From positions 2,394,200 through 2,458,199 of the forward strand of contig NZ_CP015698.1 in the NCBI RefSeq assembly GCF_002163715.1: 64,000 nt of DNA. The letters are read 5' to 3'. The position numbers were made by a program, and so were the translations under genes. This DNA comes from Curvibacter sp. AEP1-3 (lineage in GTDB: Bacteria > Pseudomonadota > Gammaproteobacteria > Burkholderiales > Burkholderiaceae_C). Of the stretch, positions 41,097-50,225 are shown piece by piece. Under the pieces are notes generated by a model. It saw only the letters and a list, made by a program, of their open reading frames with translations, made no database searches and was not told the DNA's origin. The first letter of the stretch is position 1. Every line of letters begins with the position of its first letter.

Positions 41097-42878
41097 TCAC
41101 ACGTAGCCGCCCGCCAACTCCAGGGCGGGGTCTTCCGCCGTTCGGACCCGCTGGGCCCACGCCGCCAGTTTGCTGGTGTCCGAGCGCAGGATTTCTTGCT
41201 TGACGGCCAGAATCTGTGCGGGGTGCATGGAGAAGCTGCGCAGGCCCAAGCCCAGCAGCAGGCGGGTCAGGGTCACGTCCCCTGCCATCTCACCGCACAC
41301 GCTCACGTCCTTGCCCTGGGCACGACATTCAGCAATGGTGTCGGCTACCAGACGCAGCACGGCCGGATGCAAGGGGTCATACAAATGCGCTACCGACTCG
41401 TCTGCCCGGTCAATCGCCAGCGTGTACTGGATCAAGTCGTTGGTGCCGATGGAGAGAAAGTCGAAATACTTCAGGAACAGCTGCAGACTCAGCGCTGCAG
41501 CCGGAATCTCGATCATGGCACCCAGCTGCACGGGGCCGTAGGCCAGACCGCGACGGTCCAGTTGCGCGCGGGCCTGATCCACATGCGCCAGAGTCTGCCG
41601 GATTTCGCTGGCATGCGCGAGCATGGGTATGAGCAAACGCACTTTGCCGTGGGCCGCCGCCCGCAAAATGGCGCGGAGCTGTGTGAGGAACATGGCAGGG
41701 TCTGCCAGGCTCCAGCGGATGGCCCGCAAGCCCAGCGCGGGGTTCAGGTGGGCGTCGTCGCGCACCGATTCGTCCAGCGGCTTGTCGGCACCTACGTCCA
41801 CGGTGCGGATGGTGACCGGCAGGCCTTGCATGCCTTCGACCGCTTTTTTGTAGGCCTGGTACTGCTCTTCTTCATCCGGCAATTTGCCGTGGCGCCCCAT
41901 GAACAGGAACTCGCTGCGGAACAGGCCCACACCCAGCGCGCCGGCTTTGAGGGCGTGTTGGGCGTCCTCCGGCATTTCAATATTGGCCAGCAGCTGGATC
42001 TTTTCTTCATCCATGGTGACGGCCGGGGTATGCAGCAAACGCTGCAAGCGCCCACGCTCCAATTCGCCTTGACGCTGCTTGAAGCCGTATTCGGCCAGGA
42101 TGATGGGAGACGGGTCTACGATAACCACGCCGGCGTCGCCATCGATGATGACCCAATCGTCCTGCCGCACCAATTGGCTGCAGGTGCGGGCCCCCACCAC
42201 GGCGGGAATGTCCATGCTGCGCGCCACGATGGCGGTGTGCGAAGTTTTGCCGCCCACATCGGTGATGAAGCCGGCAAACACGCTTTGCTTGAACTGCAGC
42301 ATGTCGGCCGGGGACAGGTCATGCGCAATGAGCACCAACGGCACATCCACCGTGTCGTCCAGCAACAGGTCCTGCTGAGAGCCCTTGCGGCCACCGCGTT
42401 GGGAAGGTTGTACGACCGGAGATTGTGCGCCCTTCATGGCTCGCAGCACGCGTTCACAGATTTGCTCCATGTCCGCCTTGCGTTCGCGCAGGTAGGCATC
42501 TTCCATCTCGTCGAAATGGCGGGCCACGATCTCAAGCTGGGTGGTCAGCGCCCATTCGGCGTTGTACAGGCGCTCGGTAATCCAGTGCTTGACGCCGCCG
42601 ACCAGCTCTTCATCCTGCAAGAGCATCAGGTGCACGTCGAGCAGGGCTGCCAATTCGGTAGGCGCCTCTTTGGGGCCCATGCGACTGATGCTGGCCTGCA
42701 GGCGAGCGATTTCTTCAACCACGGCGTCGCGCCCTGCACGGACGCGGGCAATCTCGGCCTCGACCTCTTCAGGTTGGATGAAATAGTGCGCCACATCCAC
42801 GCGACTGGACGCCACCAGCACGGCACGGCCGATGGCAATGCCGCGCGAGACGGCCAGACCGTGGATAGAGAATGTCAT
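41097..42878 (-). CDS. ptsI: PEP-protein phosphotransferase, enzyme I
   Basis: A 593-residue enzyme I that takes phosphate from phosphoenolpyruvate and passes it to HPr. The N-terminal HPr-binding domain precedes the phosphohistidine motif GGKTSHTAIVARSMDIPAVV; the PEP-binding TIM barrel contains LFRSEFLFMGR and SIGTNDLIQYTLAIDR, and the catalytic cysteine lies in CGEMAGD. Its start overlaps the ptsH stop by 4 bases. With only ManX-type EIIA and HPr present, the cluster is a regulatory phosphorelay as in many betaproteobacteria, without a sugar permease here. Confidence 0.96.
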   Translation of the reverse strand: MTFSIHGLAVSRGIAIGRAVLVASSRVDVAHYFIQPEEVEAEIARVRAGRDAVVEEIARLQASISRMGPKEAPTELAALLDVHLMLLQDEELVGGVKHWITERLYNAEWALTTQLEIVARHFDEMEDAYLRERKADMEQICERVLRAMKGAQSPVVQPSQRGGRKGSQQDLLLDDTVDVPLVLIAHDLSPADMLQFKQSVFAGFITDVGGKTSHTAIVARSMDIPAVVGARTCSQLVRQDDWVIIDGDAGVVIVDPSPIILAEYGFKQRQGELERGRLQRLLHTPAVTMDEEKIQLLANIEMPEDAQHALKAGALGVGLFRSEFLFMGRHGKLPDEEEQYQAYKKAVEGMQGLPVTIRTVDVGADKPLDESVRDDAHLNPALGLRAIRWSLADPAMFLTQLRAILRAAAHGKVRLLIPMLAHASEIRQTLAHVDQARAQLDRRGLAYGPVQLGAMIEIPAAALSLQLFLKYFDFLSIGTNDLIQYTLAIDRADESVAHLYDPLHPAVLRLVADTIAECRAQGKDVSVCGEMAGDVTLTRLLLGLGLRSFSMHPAQILAVKQEILRSDTSKLAAWAQRVRTAEDPALELAGGYV

Positions 42879-43144
42879 TCGCCTTCGCCGAACTTGTCGT
42901 TGATGAGTGCTAGCAGCGCGTCCATGGCTTCCTGTTCGCGCTCGCCGTTGGTCTCCAGCGTGATCTCGGAGCCGATGCCGGCTGCCAGCATCATGACGCC
43001 CATGATGCTCTTGGCATTCACGCGGCGCTCGCCACGGGACATCCAGACTTCACAGGGAAAGCTGCCCGCCAGTTTGGTGAATTTGGCGGAAGCGCGTGCG
43101 TGCAGGCCCAGTTTATTGACTATGGTCGTGTTGGTGCTGATCAT
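42875..43144 (-). CDS. ptsH: Phosphocarrier protein HPr
   Basis: An 89-residue HPr. The phosphorylated histidine is in NKLGLHARASAKFTKL (near residue 15) and the regulatory-serine region follows in NAKSIMGVMMLAAGIGSE. It relays phosphate from enzyme I to EIIA. Its start lies inside the 3' end of the EIIA gene (32-base overlap), so translation is probably coupled. Confidence 0.96.
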   Translation of the reverse strand: MISTNTTIVNKLGLHARASAKFTKLAGSFPCEVWMSRGERRVNAKSIMGVMMLAAGIGSEITLETNGEREQEAMDALLALINDKFGEGE

Positions 43145-43559
43145 GGGTTTTGCGATGTTGGTTCTGGGGTGCCGTCACGGCGACTTGCATGATGCTCTGG
43201 GTCCCTCCGGCGAGCGCCCGGGTGACAAGGACGTCCAAGGCTTCGTTCCGGTAGTTCACGGTGCGCAACAGCATGGGCAGGTTCACGCCCGCCACGAGCT
43301 TGGACATATGCCCGTCCACGACTTTCTGCGCCACGTTGCAGGGGGTGGCACCGAACACATCGGTCAGCACCAGGGCTTGAGGGGTGTCGAAGCGGCTGAG
43401 CAAGGCTTTGGCGGCAGCCCGCGTGATTTCAGGATTCTCACTCGGGGGCACATCGAGGGCGACTACGCCATCTCCGGCGTCCGGATAGACGTGCAACACG
43501 CAGGCCCGCAACGCGCTAGCCAGAGGTGCATGGGCGATGATGAGGATGCCTGTGTTCAT
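43113..43559 (-). CDS. PTS EIIA component, mannose (ManX) type
   Basis: A 148-residue EIIA of the mannose/fructose family: active-site histidine in ILIIAHAPLASALR, and LTDVFGATPCNVAQKV and AGVNLPMLLRTVNY typical of the fold. In betaproteobacteria this lone EIIA with HPr and EI acts in regulation of carbon and storage metabolism. The last residues (HRKTHDQHQHDHSQ) are a His-rich tail overlapping the ptsH start. Confidence 0.93.
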   Translation of the reverse strand: MNTGILIIAHAPLASALRACVLHVYPDAGDGVVALDVPPSENPEITRAAAKALLSRFDTPQALVLTDVFGATPCNVAQKVVDGHMSKLVAGVNLPMLLRTVNYRNEALDVLVTRALAGGTQSIMQVAVTAPQNQHRKTHDQHQHDHSQ

Positions 43560-43581
43560 ACAAAGTCAGAGTGGGCTTTGA

Positions 43582-44805
43582 TTATGGCGCCTTTGCCCGG
43601 CATGCCACCAGATAAGCAAGCACGCATGCAAGGCCATAAACACCGAAAGCCGATTGGTACGCAGCCGGCTCTGCTAAGCCCGCCGCCTTGAACGCATCGA
43701 GCAACAGGCCTATTCCCCATTGCACGGCAAAAACACCGGCGAAGATCACGAGGTTGTAAGCCGAAAGGGCGCGACCGGCCAGCTCGGAGCGGAAGACCAT
43801 GCCCACGGCAGGCTGCGCCAGTGCCACGACAGTCGTAGCCACGCAATACAAAGTAAATATGACAGCAGCGCCCACCGGATAAGCGGGGGTAGCTATGATT
43901 AATATAGCAAGGAGAGCAAAGGTCAAGGGCGTCCACCGGCGAATCAGGATTTCGGCTGCATAGCCTTTGCGGGCGAGCCAAGGGTTGGCCATGCCCCACA
44001 CCCAGTACGCCAGCAACATGGCCACATTGAGCCAGAAGAGTCCCGTGGCTGCCTCGGCCGCGGTGTAGCCAGCCACCTTGGTCATCCAGGGGCCGGCCCA
44101 CAGGGTTTGCATGGCGACGAGGCCACCGTAGTTGAAAAATCCCAACGGGGCCAGGGCTCTGAAATAAGGGTTGCGCCACACTTCGCTGTAGCCGGTGTTG
44201 GTCTTGGCACTGGGTGCTTCGCTATCTCTCTGTCCTGTCCAGGCCGGTACCTGCCAGGCAATCACGGCCATGCTGATGGCAACCAAAGCTGCGAGCAGCA
44301 AAAAGATGCCTCGCCATCCGATGGCGGGTAACAGCCACTGAACCGGCAGGGTTGACGCAACCATGCCGAAAGCGCCGACCATCAACATCCATGAGTTCGC
44401 GCGCATGAGCTGCTCCGGGGCATACCAGCGGCGGTAACCGGTCAGCGGTGCCATCAGGCAGGCACACACGCCCACACCACACAAGATGCGCGCGAGCAAC
44501 AGACCCTGGAATCCGTCAGCCTTTGCAAAGGCTATGCAACCTGCGAGAGCCGCGCCCAGAAAAGCCAGTTCGACTTTGCGCGGGCCATGGCGATCCAGCC
44601 ATCGCCCCAAGGGGAGTTGCATGGCGGCAAAGCCCAGAAAGTAACCGCCTGCGAGCAGACCGAGGTCTGCCGAGCGGAGTTGGAATTCAGCGACCAGGGT
44701 AGGTGCAATGGTGGCAGTGATGGCGCGGATCAAAGCCGACAAGAAGTACGCCAGCGCAAACGCGACGAACACGGCAATGGCGCGCTGGCGCGTTAAAAGA
44801 TTCAT
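43582..44805 (-). CDS. MFS transporter
   Basis: A 407-residue major facilitator with twelve hydrophobic segments. The loop 2-3 signature appears as GRWLDRHGPRKVEL. It starts MNLLTRQRAIAVFVAFALAY at 44805, overlapping by 4 bases the stop of the lipoprotein gene, so it is coupled to it. The substrate is not evident. Genes 45323 to 43582 (lipoprotein, MFS) and possibly DUF4197 form one minus-strand unit. Confidence 0.88.
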   Translation of the reverse strand: MNLLTRQRAIAVFVAFALAYFLSALIRAITATIAPTLVAEFQLRSADLGLLAGGYFLGFAAMQLPLGRWLDRHGPRKVELAFLGAALAGCIAFAKADGFQGLLLARILCGVGVCACLMAPLTGYRRWYAPEQLMRANSWMLMVGAFGMVASTLPVQWLLPAIGWRGIFLLLAALVAISMAVIAWQVPAWTGQRDSEAPSAKTNTGYSEVWRNPYFRALAPLGFFNYGGLVAMQTLWAGPWMTKVAGYTAAEAATGLFWLNVAMLLAYWVWGMANPWLARKGYAAEILIRRWTPLTFALLAILIIATPAYPVGAAVIFTLYCVATTVVALAQPAVGMVFRSELAGRALSAYNLVIFAGVFAVQWGIGLLLDAFKAAGLAEPAAYQSAFGVYGLACVLAYLVACRAKAP

Positions 44806-45323
44806 GGGGTTTGCAGGTCTTCGAGAAAGGGTTGCGTAATGGACTCCGTCAGCGTCTCTGCATACACCGCGAGGTGATAGACATCTGCGCCACGGCGTAT
44901 CCATGTCAGGCGGGCTTGCACGGGCTGTCCTTTCGGATTTTGGCCATCTGCACGCAGCGATACGGCTTGCGTGGCCCACGCTGGTGCTTGCCACGATGCG
45001 GGTTGAGAAGCCTCCGTGCGCAGCGCCTGCAGTGCAAATGCTCTCCATTGCTGCACTACTCGGGTGGCTGCCTCGGTGTCCTGAGCGCGTACATGGCTGA
45101 TGGCGAATAGGGCCCCATCCGCCTCGCAACCCATCATCTGCAAATCAAGTGGCGTGGCGGCCAGATGGACCGGACGGGTCGCTGTGTCGGCCTTGCAAGG
45201 AAGGCGCGCCTTCAAGTCCTGCATTTGGACCTGACGCCAATTCAACGCCGGCGTACATGCTTGCAAGGCCGCCAGCGCGAGCAGCCCCACCATGCGCAGG
45301 CATACTCCGGACCACCCTGTCAT
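44802..45323 (-). CDS. Predicted lipoprotein of unknown function
   Basis: A 173-residue protein with a type II signal peptide (LRMVGLLALAALQAC, lipobox LQAC near residues 20-23), so it is probably an outer- or inner-membrane lipoprotein. The mature part has no family I recognise; it contains a pair of cysteines and a beta-rich C-terminus (VQARLTWIRRGADVYHLAVY). It overlaps both its neighbours by 4 bases (DUF4197 upstream, MFS downstream), which indicates one translationally coupled operon. Confidence 0.75.
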   Translation of the reverse strand: MTGWSGVCLRMVGLLALAALQACTPALNWRQVQMQDLKARLPCKADTATRPVHLAATPLDLQMMGCEADGALFAISHVRAQDTEAATRVVQQWRAFALQALRTEASQPASWQAPAWATQAVSLRADGQNPKGQPVQARLTWIRRGADVYHLAVYAETLTESITQPFLEDLQTP

Positions 45324-46024
45324 TTCAACGCGCCGAACACTTTGGTCAAGATGCTGCTGCCGTAGGCGACCGGGTTCTGACGGATCTTCTTTTCTTCCTC
45401 GGAAATCATGAAATACAGGCCGTCCAGTGTTTTGCCCGTCACATACTGCTGAATATTGGCATCTTCCTTTTTCATCAATCCGAGTTCGGACGCTTTGCCC
45501 GCCAGTTGGTTGTATTTGTCCGCCATACCCACCTTGGCGGTTGCCTGCGTCACGATGGGCAGGAACTTAACTGCCAAGGGAGCTCGCGTCTTCTCAGCGA
45601 AGAACTGGCTGACGGCTGTGTCCCCGCCGCCCAGAATGCCTTTGGCATCTTGAACGCTCATGCCTTGTACGGCTTTGGTCAAAACATCTTTGGCCATCGG
45701 GACGGCCGCTTCTGCGCCACGGTTCATGGAAGTAATCAGCTCGTCCACGCGAGCGCCCTGTCCGAAGGTACGCAAGAGCTTGGCAGCATCTTCCAGATAC
45801 GAAGGCAGGTTGATGCGAACTTTTTCGTTTCCGAGGAATCCATCCAACACTCCAAGCTGAGAAATGGCTGCGGAAGCGCCTTTGTCGAGTGCGGCCTTCA
45901 GTCCCTTGGTGGCATCGGTGTTGGTCAGGTCTGCCAATGTCAACGCATAGGCGTGTTGGTGTGCCAAGGTGGCCCACAAGCCGACTGCACCGAGTGAGAA
46001 AGAATTAAACTGGCGACGATCCAT
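45320..46024 (-). CDS. DUF4197 domain protein, periplasmic
   Basis: A 234-residue protein. A short twin-arginine-like start MDRRQFNSFSLGAVGLWATL with a hydrophobic stretch to HAYA suggests export. The rest fits DUF4197: TDATKGLKAALDKGASAAIS, KIRINL-like VRINLPSYLEDAAKLLRTFG, and GKTLDGLYFMISEEEKKIR. Function is unknown. It starts 15 bases from the divergent TlpA-like gene and the two share a palindromic ribosome site (46025-46035). Confidence 0.85.
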   Translation of the reverse strand: MDRRQFNSFSLGAVGLWATLAHQHAYALTLADLTNTDATKGLKAALDKGASAAISQLGVLDGFLGNEKVRINLPSYLEDAAKLLRTFGQGARVDELITSMNRGAEAAVPMAKDVLTKAVQGMSVQDAKGILGGGDTAVSQFFAEKTRAPLAVKFLPIVTQATAKVGMADKYNQLAGKASELGLMKKEDANIQQYVTGKTLDGLYFMISEEEKKIRQNPVAYGSSILTKVFGALK

Positions 46025-46035
46025 AGGAACTTCCT
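46025..46035. promoter_or_regulatory. Palindromic ribosome-binding site shared by divergent genes
   Basis: AGGAACTTCCT provides a Shine-Dalgarno sequence on both strands: AGGAAG 5 bases before the DUF4197 start (minus) and AGGAA 10 bases before the TlpA-like start (plus). The 15-base gap leaves no room for ordinary promoters between the genes, so each transcript probably starts inside the other gene. Confidence 0.6.
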
Positions 46036-46039
46036 GCGT

Positions 46040-46537
46040 ATGAAAAAACATTGGGTGTTGGGTAGCATCGTAGCGGCTTGCGCCGTAGGCGTAGCCGCTT
46101 TTTTGACCACCAGTAAACACGATGCTCCTGCGTCCACCTTCGTTCTGCTCGATGGTAGCCAGTTGCAGACCAAGGACTTGCGCGGGCGTGTCACCCTGGT
46201 GAACTTCTGGGCGACGAGCTGTACAACTTGTGTGGCCGAGATGCCGCACATGGTTGAGACCTATGAGAAGTACAAGGGCAAGGGCTACAACATGGTTGCG
46301 GTGGCCATGGCTTACGATCCGCCCAGCTACGTGGTCAACTTCGCACAGACACGCAAATTGCCGTTCGATGTGGCGATTGACAACACCGGCGCTGTCGCAA
46401 AGTCTTGGGGCGAGGTCACCTTAACGCCCACCAGTTACCTCGTGGATAAGCGCGGGGAGATCGTAAAGCGCTATGTCGGCCAGCCGGACTTCGCAGAATT
46501 GCACCGTTTGATCGAGAAATTGCTCCAGGAGACGTGA
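46040..46537 (+). CDS. TlpA-like periplasmic thioredoxin
   Basis: A 165-residue TlpA/ResA-type protein. An N-terminal hydrophobic segment (WVLGSIVAACAVGVAAFL) anchors or exports it; the thioredoxin fold follows with the redox motif CTTC in NFWATSCTTCVAEMP, and the cis-proline in LTPTSYLVDKRG. The CTTC sequence is less common than CPPC but both cysteines are present. It probably reduces periplasmic disulfides, for instance in cytochrome maturation. Confidence 0.88.
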   Translation: MKKHWVLGSIVAACAVGVAAFLTTSKHDAPASTFVLLDGSQLQTKDLRGRVTLVNFWATSCTTCVAEMPHMVETYEKYKGKGYNMVAVAMAYDPPSYVVNFAQTRKLPFDVAIDNTGAVAKSWGEVTLTPTSYLVDKRGEIVKRYVGQPDFAELHRLIEKLLQET

Positions 46538-46662
46538 GTCGTTCCGCTCGGGCAAGCGATGAGGGGCTCTTCGCCATCAGGCAGGTTGCGCTGGTAGTTT
46601 TTGGCGGTGATAAAGTGATGCTGTGCGCCTAGCGCAGATTTTCAGCGTCCTGTTCATCCCCC

Positions 46663-47157
46663 ATGTCCGCACCTCTCCCGGTTCCCAATATTCGTTTTGC
46701 TGAAACCGCTGCCGATTTCGATGCAGTGCGCGAGCTTTTCCAGGAATACGCCAGCCAGTTGGGGGTGGATCTGTGTTTCCAGAATTTTTCAGCAGAGTTG
46801 AGTGGCCTTCCCGGAGACTACGACGCGTCAAGGGGCGCATTGCTTCTGGCTGAGGTGGATGATGCTTGGGCCGGGTGCTGTGCTCTCAGACCACTTGACA
46901 CTGCGGACTACCCCAACGCCGCAGAAATGAAGCGGCTGTTTGTGAAGCCGGGCCATCGCGGTCTGGGAATTGGACGCCTGCTCGCAGAGGCCATCATGGA
47001 TGCTGCCCGCGCCAGAGGCTACGACTGCATCCTGTTGGATACCTTGGATGATATGGAAACTGCCCGAGCTTTGTATGCGGAGCTGGGCTTTGAAGAAGTG
47101 CCCCCCTACTATTTCAACCCGATAGCGGGGGCGCACTACTTGAAGGCAGAGCTCTAG
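46663..47157 (+). CDS. GNAT-family N-acetyltransferase
   Basis: A 164-residue GNAT acetyltransferase. The acetyl-CoA binding motif is KRLFVKPGHRGLGIGRLLAE (pattern Q/RxxGxG/A) and the later YAELGFEEVPPYYFNPIAGA is typical of the YhbS/ElaA-like group acting on small molecules or amino groups. It is convergent with the peroxiredoxin gene, 16 bases away. Substrate unknown. Confidence 0.88.
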   Translation: MSAPLPVPNIRFAETAADFDAVRELFQEYASQLGVDLCFQNFSAELSGLPGDYDASRGALLLAEVDDAWAGCCALRPLDTADYPNAAEMKRLFVKPGHRGLGIGRLLAEAIMDAARARGYDCILLDTLDDMETARALYAELGFEEVPPYYFNPIAGAHYLKAEL

Positions 47158-47173
47158 GCCCTGCGTCAAGCCA

Positions 47174-47680
47174 TCAGGCTTTCGCTTGGGCCAACAAGGT
47201 GCCGGCGTCGCTCACTTCAAATTTGCCCGCAGCTTCCACATTCAAGGTAGCCACTTTTCCATCCTTGACCAACATGGAATAGCGGTTGCTACGCAAACCG
47301 AGACCCTTGCCTGTCAGATCCAGGGTGAGGCCGGTGGCTTTGGTGAAGGTTGCATCGCCATCACCCAGCATACGGACCTTGGTGCCGGTCTTCTGTTCGC
47401 GCGCCCAAGCGCCCATCACGAAGGCGTCATTCACACTGACGCACCAAATCTCATCCACACCCGCAGCCATGAAGGCTTCTGCACTTTCCACATAGCCTGG
47501 AACGTGTTTCGCTGAGCAGGTAGGTGTAAAGGCGCCGGGAAGGGCAAACAGAGCGATCGTCTTGCCAGCAGTAGCCTTTGCAACATCCACGGGGTTAGGA
47601 CCAATGCTGCAGCCTTCGCCTTCCACTTCGGAATACTCCATCAACGTGGTCGCGGGAAGGGTATCGCCTACTTGAATCAT
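47174..47680 (-). CDS. Peroxiredoxin, Prx5 type
   Basis: A 168-residue thiol peroxidase. The peroxidatic cysteine is in FALPGAFTPTCSAKHVPGY, and the conserved VNDAFVMGAW and GLRSNRYSMLV segments identify the Prx5/AhpE-like group. It reduces peroxides with thioredoxin, glutaredoxin or glutathione. A second cysteine lies in EIWCVSVND. It lies just past the end of the ribosomal cluster and behind a bidirectional terminator, so it has its own promoter. Confidence 0.93.
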   Translation of the reverse strand: MIQVGDTLPATTLMEYSEVEGEGCSIGPNPVDVAKATAGKTIALFALPGAFTPTCSAKHVPGYVESAEAFMAAGVDEIWCVSVNDAFVMGAWAREQKTGTKVRMLGDGDATFTKATGLTLDLTGKGLGLRSNRYSMLVKDGKVATLNVEAAGKFEVSDAGTLLAQAKA

Positions 47681-47714
47681 GTTTGCTCCTTATGCAATGT
47701 GTAAGTACCAATGA

Positions 47715-47739
47715 AAACGGCCCACATTGTGGGCCGTTT
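47715..47739. terminator. Bidirectional terminator after rpsQ
   Basis: AAACGGCCCAC-ATT-GTGGGCCGTTT is a near-perfect hairpin with T-runs on both strands, between rpsQ (minus, stop 47773) and the peroxiredoxin gene. It probably ends the S10 operon transcript; the spc operon genes (rplN onward) do not follow here. Confidence 0.8.
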
Positions 47740-47772
47740 CTTATTCAACTGCAGTGACCAAGTCTTATAGAC

Positions 47773-48042
47773 TTAAACCGCAGCTGCCTTTTCCACCAAA
47801 CGGGTAGCAACCCAGTTCTTAGTTTTGGAAATGGGCTTGCTCTCAGTGATCTCGATCACATCGCCCAGCTTGTACTCGCCCTTTTCGTCGTGGGCGTGGT
47901 ACTTGCTGGTCTTTGCAACGATCTTGCCGTAGAGCTCGTGCTTCACACGGCGCTCAATCAGCACAGTCACAGTCTTAGCACGCTTGTCGCTGACCACCTT
48001 GCCGATCAAGGTGCGCTTGAGGGATTTTTTAGCTTCCGTCAT
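47773..48042 (-). CDS. rpsQ: 30S ribosomal protein S17
   Basis: An 89-residue S17 ([39 protein letters not shown]), an OB-fold protein binding the 5' domain of 16S rRNA. It is the last gene of the S10 cluster in this genome, 10 bases after rpmC, and a strong hairpin follows its stop. The normal next gene, rplN, is absent. Confidence 0.97.
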   Translation of the reverse strand: MTEAKKSLKRTLIGKVVSDKRAKTVTVLIERRVKHELYGKIVAKTSKYHAHDEKGEYKLGDVIEITESKPISKTKNWVATRLVEKAAAV

Positions 48043-48052
48043 TTATCGCTCC

Positions 48053-48262
48053 TTATTTGGCGGATTTTTCAGCGCTTTGCTTCTCGACAAGAATAGTCTT
48101 GGCGCGAGCAATGTCACGGCGCGCAATGCGCACCGAAGCGGTATTGTTGATCTGTTGCGTGGCTTTTTGCATACGCAGGCCAAAGTGGGCTTTTTGCAGC
48201 TCTTTGACTTCGTTTTGCAGGCCAGCAACGTCTTTTTGGCGCAGTTCAGCAGCTTTCGTCAT
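48053..48262 (-). CDS. rpmC: 50S ribosomal protein L29
   Basis: A 69-residue helical L29 ([20 protein letters not shown], then [20 protein letters not shown]) located at the peptide exit tunnel surface. Normal length, 16 bases after rplP and 10 before rpsQ, in the standard S10 operon order. Confidence 0.96.
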   Translation of the reverse strand: MTKAAELRQKDVAGLQNEVKELQKAHFGLRMQKATQQINNTASVRIARRDIARAKTILVEKQSAEKSAK

Positions 48263-48278
48263 TTCGATATCTCCTGAA

Positions 48279-48695
48279 TTACTGGCCGATCATGCGGCTG
48301 ACAAATGTAGTACGCAGTGGCAGCTTCGCAGCGGCCAAACGGAAAGCTTCGCGAGCGAGTTCTTCGGGCACGCCGACGATCTCGAAAACGATCTTGCCAG
48401 GCTGAATTTCAGCCACGTAGTACTCTGGGTTACCTTTACCGTTACCCATACGCACTTCAGCAGGCTTCTGGGAAATCGGCTTGTCAGGGAACACGCGGAT
48501 CCAGATACGGCCGCCACGCTTCACGTGACGGGAAATTGCACGGCGTGCAGCTTCGATCTGGCGAGCCGTCAGACGGCCGCGGTCAGTACATTTCAGACCG
48601 AAGTCACCGAAGGCAACCGAGCTTCCGCGGGTTGCGATACCGGTGTTACGGCCCTTTTGCTCTTTGCGGTATTTCCGGCGAGCGGGTTGCAACAT
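48279..48695 (-). CDS. rplP: 50S ribosomal protein L16
   Basis: A 138-residue L16 ([40 protein letters not shown] core), which helps shape the tRNA-binding region of the 50S subunit. It follows rpsC after 2 bases. No unusual residues are seen. Confidence 0.97.
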   Translation of the reverse strand: MLQPARRKYRKEQKGRNTGIATRGSSVAFGDFGLKCTDRGRLTARQIEAARRAISRHVKRGGRIWIRVFPDKPISQKPAEVRMGNGKGNPEYYVAEIQPGKIVFEIVGVPEELAREAFRLAAAKLPLRTTFVSRMIGQ

Positions 48696-48697
48696 GA

Positions 48698-49579
48698 TTA
48701 TTCTCCTTTACCGTCAGCTGCTGCAGCTGGCGCGGCGACTTTGCGAACGCGCTTAACGGCGGGTTTAGCGTCAGCACCGAGTGCTTCAGCGGGTTTGTCG
48801 CTGCCGTCAGCAGGAGCGGCATTGCCACCTGCGGGACGACGTGCACCACGAGGAGCAGCGCCTGGGCGTGCACCACGATCGTCACGGCGGGGACCGCGTG
48901 GACGACGCTCTTCTTCAGCGCGAGGCTCAACGGCTGCTGGCAGATCGTTGCGTCCCAAGGTATCACCCTTGTAGACCCAAACCTTCACGCCAATGATGCC
49001 GTATGTTGTCTTGGCTTCAGAAGTACCGTAGTCGATATCAGCACGCAGTGTGTGCAAAGGCACGCGGCCTTCACGGTACCACTCGGTACGTGCAATTTCG
49101 ATACCGTTCAAACGGCCAGACGACATGATCTTGATGCCAAGAGCGCCCAAACGCATAGCGTTTTGCATGGCACGCTTCATGGCGCGACGGAACATGATGC
49201 GCTTTTCGAGCTGTTGGGTGATGCTGTCAGCAATCAGCTTTGCATCGATTTCAGGCTTGCGCACTTCTTCGATGTTCACTGCCACTGGCACGCCCAATTG
49301 CTTGCCCAGGTCACGCTTCAAGTTTTCGATGTCTTCACCCTTCTTGCCGATCACCACGCCCGGACGCGCCGAGAAAATGGTGATACGTGCGTTCTTGGCA
49401 GGACGCTCGATCAGGATGCGAGACACAGAGGCGTTCTTGAGCTTGGCCTTCAGGTATTCACGAACCTTGATGTCTTCCGACAACATGCCGGCGAAATCAC
49501 GGTTGCTTGCGTACCAGCGAGAAGACCAGTTACGGCTGATCGCCAAACGAAAGCCGGTTGGGTGGATTTTTTGTCCCAT
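48698..49579 (-). CDS. rpsC: 30S ribosomal protein S3, with long C-terminal tail
   Basis: A 293-residue S3 from ATG 49579 ([20 protein letters not shown]). The KH domain is at [20 protein letters not shown]. After about residue 215 there is a low-complexity Arg/Ala/Pro/Gly-rich extension of about 75 residues, which is common in burkholderialean S3 proteins and much longer than the E. coli tail. S3 sits at the mRNA entry site. It lies 16 bases after rplV. Confidence 0.96.
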   Translation of the reverse strand: MGQKIHPTGFRLAISRNWSSRWYASNRDFAGMLSEDIKVREYLKAKLKNASVSRILIERPAKNARITIFSARPGVVIGKKGEDIENLKRDLGKQLGVPVAVNIEEVRKPEIDAKLIADSITQQLEKRIMFRRAMKRAMQNAMRLGALGIKIMSSGRLNGIEIARTEWYREGRVPLHTLRADIDYGTSEAKTTYGIIGVKVWVYKGDTLGRNDLPAAVEPRAEEERRPRGPRRDDRGARPGAAPRGARRPAGGNAAPADGSDKPAEALGADAKPAVKRVRKVAAPAAAADGKGE

Positions 49580-49595
49580 ATCTTCCTGGCCTCTT

Positions 49596-49925
49596 TCAGT
49601 TTCCAACCGTCACGTACACATGGCACGTGGGCTTGCGGATTTGATTGCCACGGCCCTTTGCACGGGCTGTGAAGCGACGCAAAGAAGCACCTTGCTCAAC
49701 GTAGATGGTTTTCACCTTCAATTCGTCGATGTCAGCGCCGTCGTTGTGTTCAGCATTGGCAATAGCGGACTCCAGAACCTTCTTGATAATCACAGCAGCT
49801 TTTTTCTGTGTGAATTGCAAGATGTTCAGAGCTTGATCAACTTTCTTGCCACGGATCAGGTCCGCGACCAGACGACCCTTGTCAACAGACAAACGGACGC
49901 CACGAAGGGTTGCACGAGTTTCCAT
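49596..49925 (-). CDS. rplV: 50S ribosomal protein L22
   Basis: A 109-residue L22 from ATG 49925 ([20 protein letters not shown]), with the exit-tunnel hairpin in the C-terminal half ([20 protein letters not shown]). The open frame extends upstream into rpsS but the ATG preceded by AGGAGG-like sequence (minus strand near 49930) is the natural start. Confidence 0.96.
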   Translation of the reverse strand: METRATLRGVRLSVDKGRLVADLIRGKKVDQALNILQFTQKKAAVIIKKVLESAIANAEHNDGADIDELKVKTIYVEQGASLRRFTARAKGRGNQIRKPTCHVYVTVGN

Positions 49926-49935
49926 GGTCACCTCC

Positions 49936-50214
49936 TTATTTCTTCTGGACTTTTTTGTCCGCAGGGTGACCCTTGAAAGTACGTGTGAGCGCGAACTCAC
50001 CCAACTTGTGGCCAACCATTTGATCGGTGATATAGACAGGCACGTGCTGCTTGCCGTTGTGAACGGCGATGGTCAAGCCGATGAATTCGGGCAGGATCAT
50101 GGAGCGACGGGACCAAGTCTTAATCGGCTTCTTGTCCTTGGTTGCCACGGCCTTTTCGGTCTTGGCAATCAGGTGATGGTCGACGAAAGGACCTTTTTTC
50201 AGTGAACGAGTCAT
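49936..50214 (-). CDS. rpsS: 30S ribosomal protein S19
   Basis: A 92-residue S19 ([40 protein letters not shown]), a head-domain protein of the 30S subunit that contacts S13. Gaps of 10-11 bases to rplV and rplB are normal for the operon. Confidence 0.97.
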   Translation of the reverse strand: MTRSLKKGPFVDHHLIAKTEKAVATKDKKPIKTWSRRSMILPEFIGLTIAVHNGKQHVPVYITDQMVGHKLGEFALTRTFKGHPADKKVQKK

Positions 50215-50225
50215 TTACCTACCCC

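Noticed and set aside
41196..43691. 831-residue plus-strand open frame opposite ptsI-ptsH-EIIA
   Set aside because: Composition (His/Gln/Arg-rich, no hydrophobic core) and full overlap with three well-identified genes show it is a reading-frame artefact of high GC.
49050..49976. Long plus-strand open frames opposite rpsC/rplV, tuf, fusA and ptsI
   Set aside because: They are antisense shadows of highly conserved, codon-biased genes and do not look like proteins.
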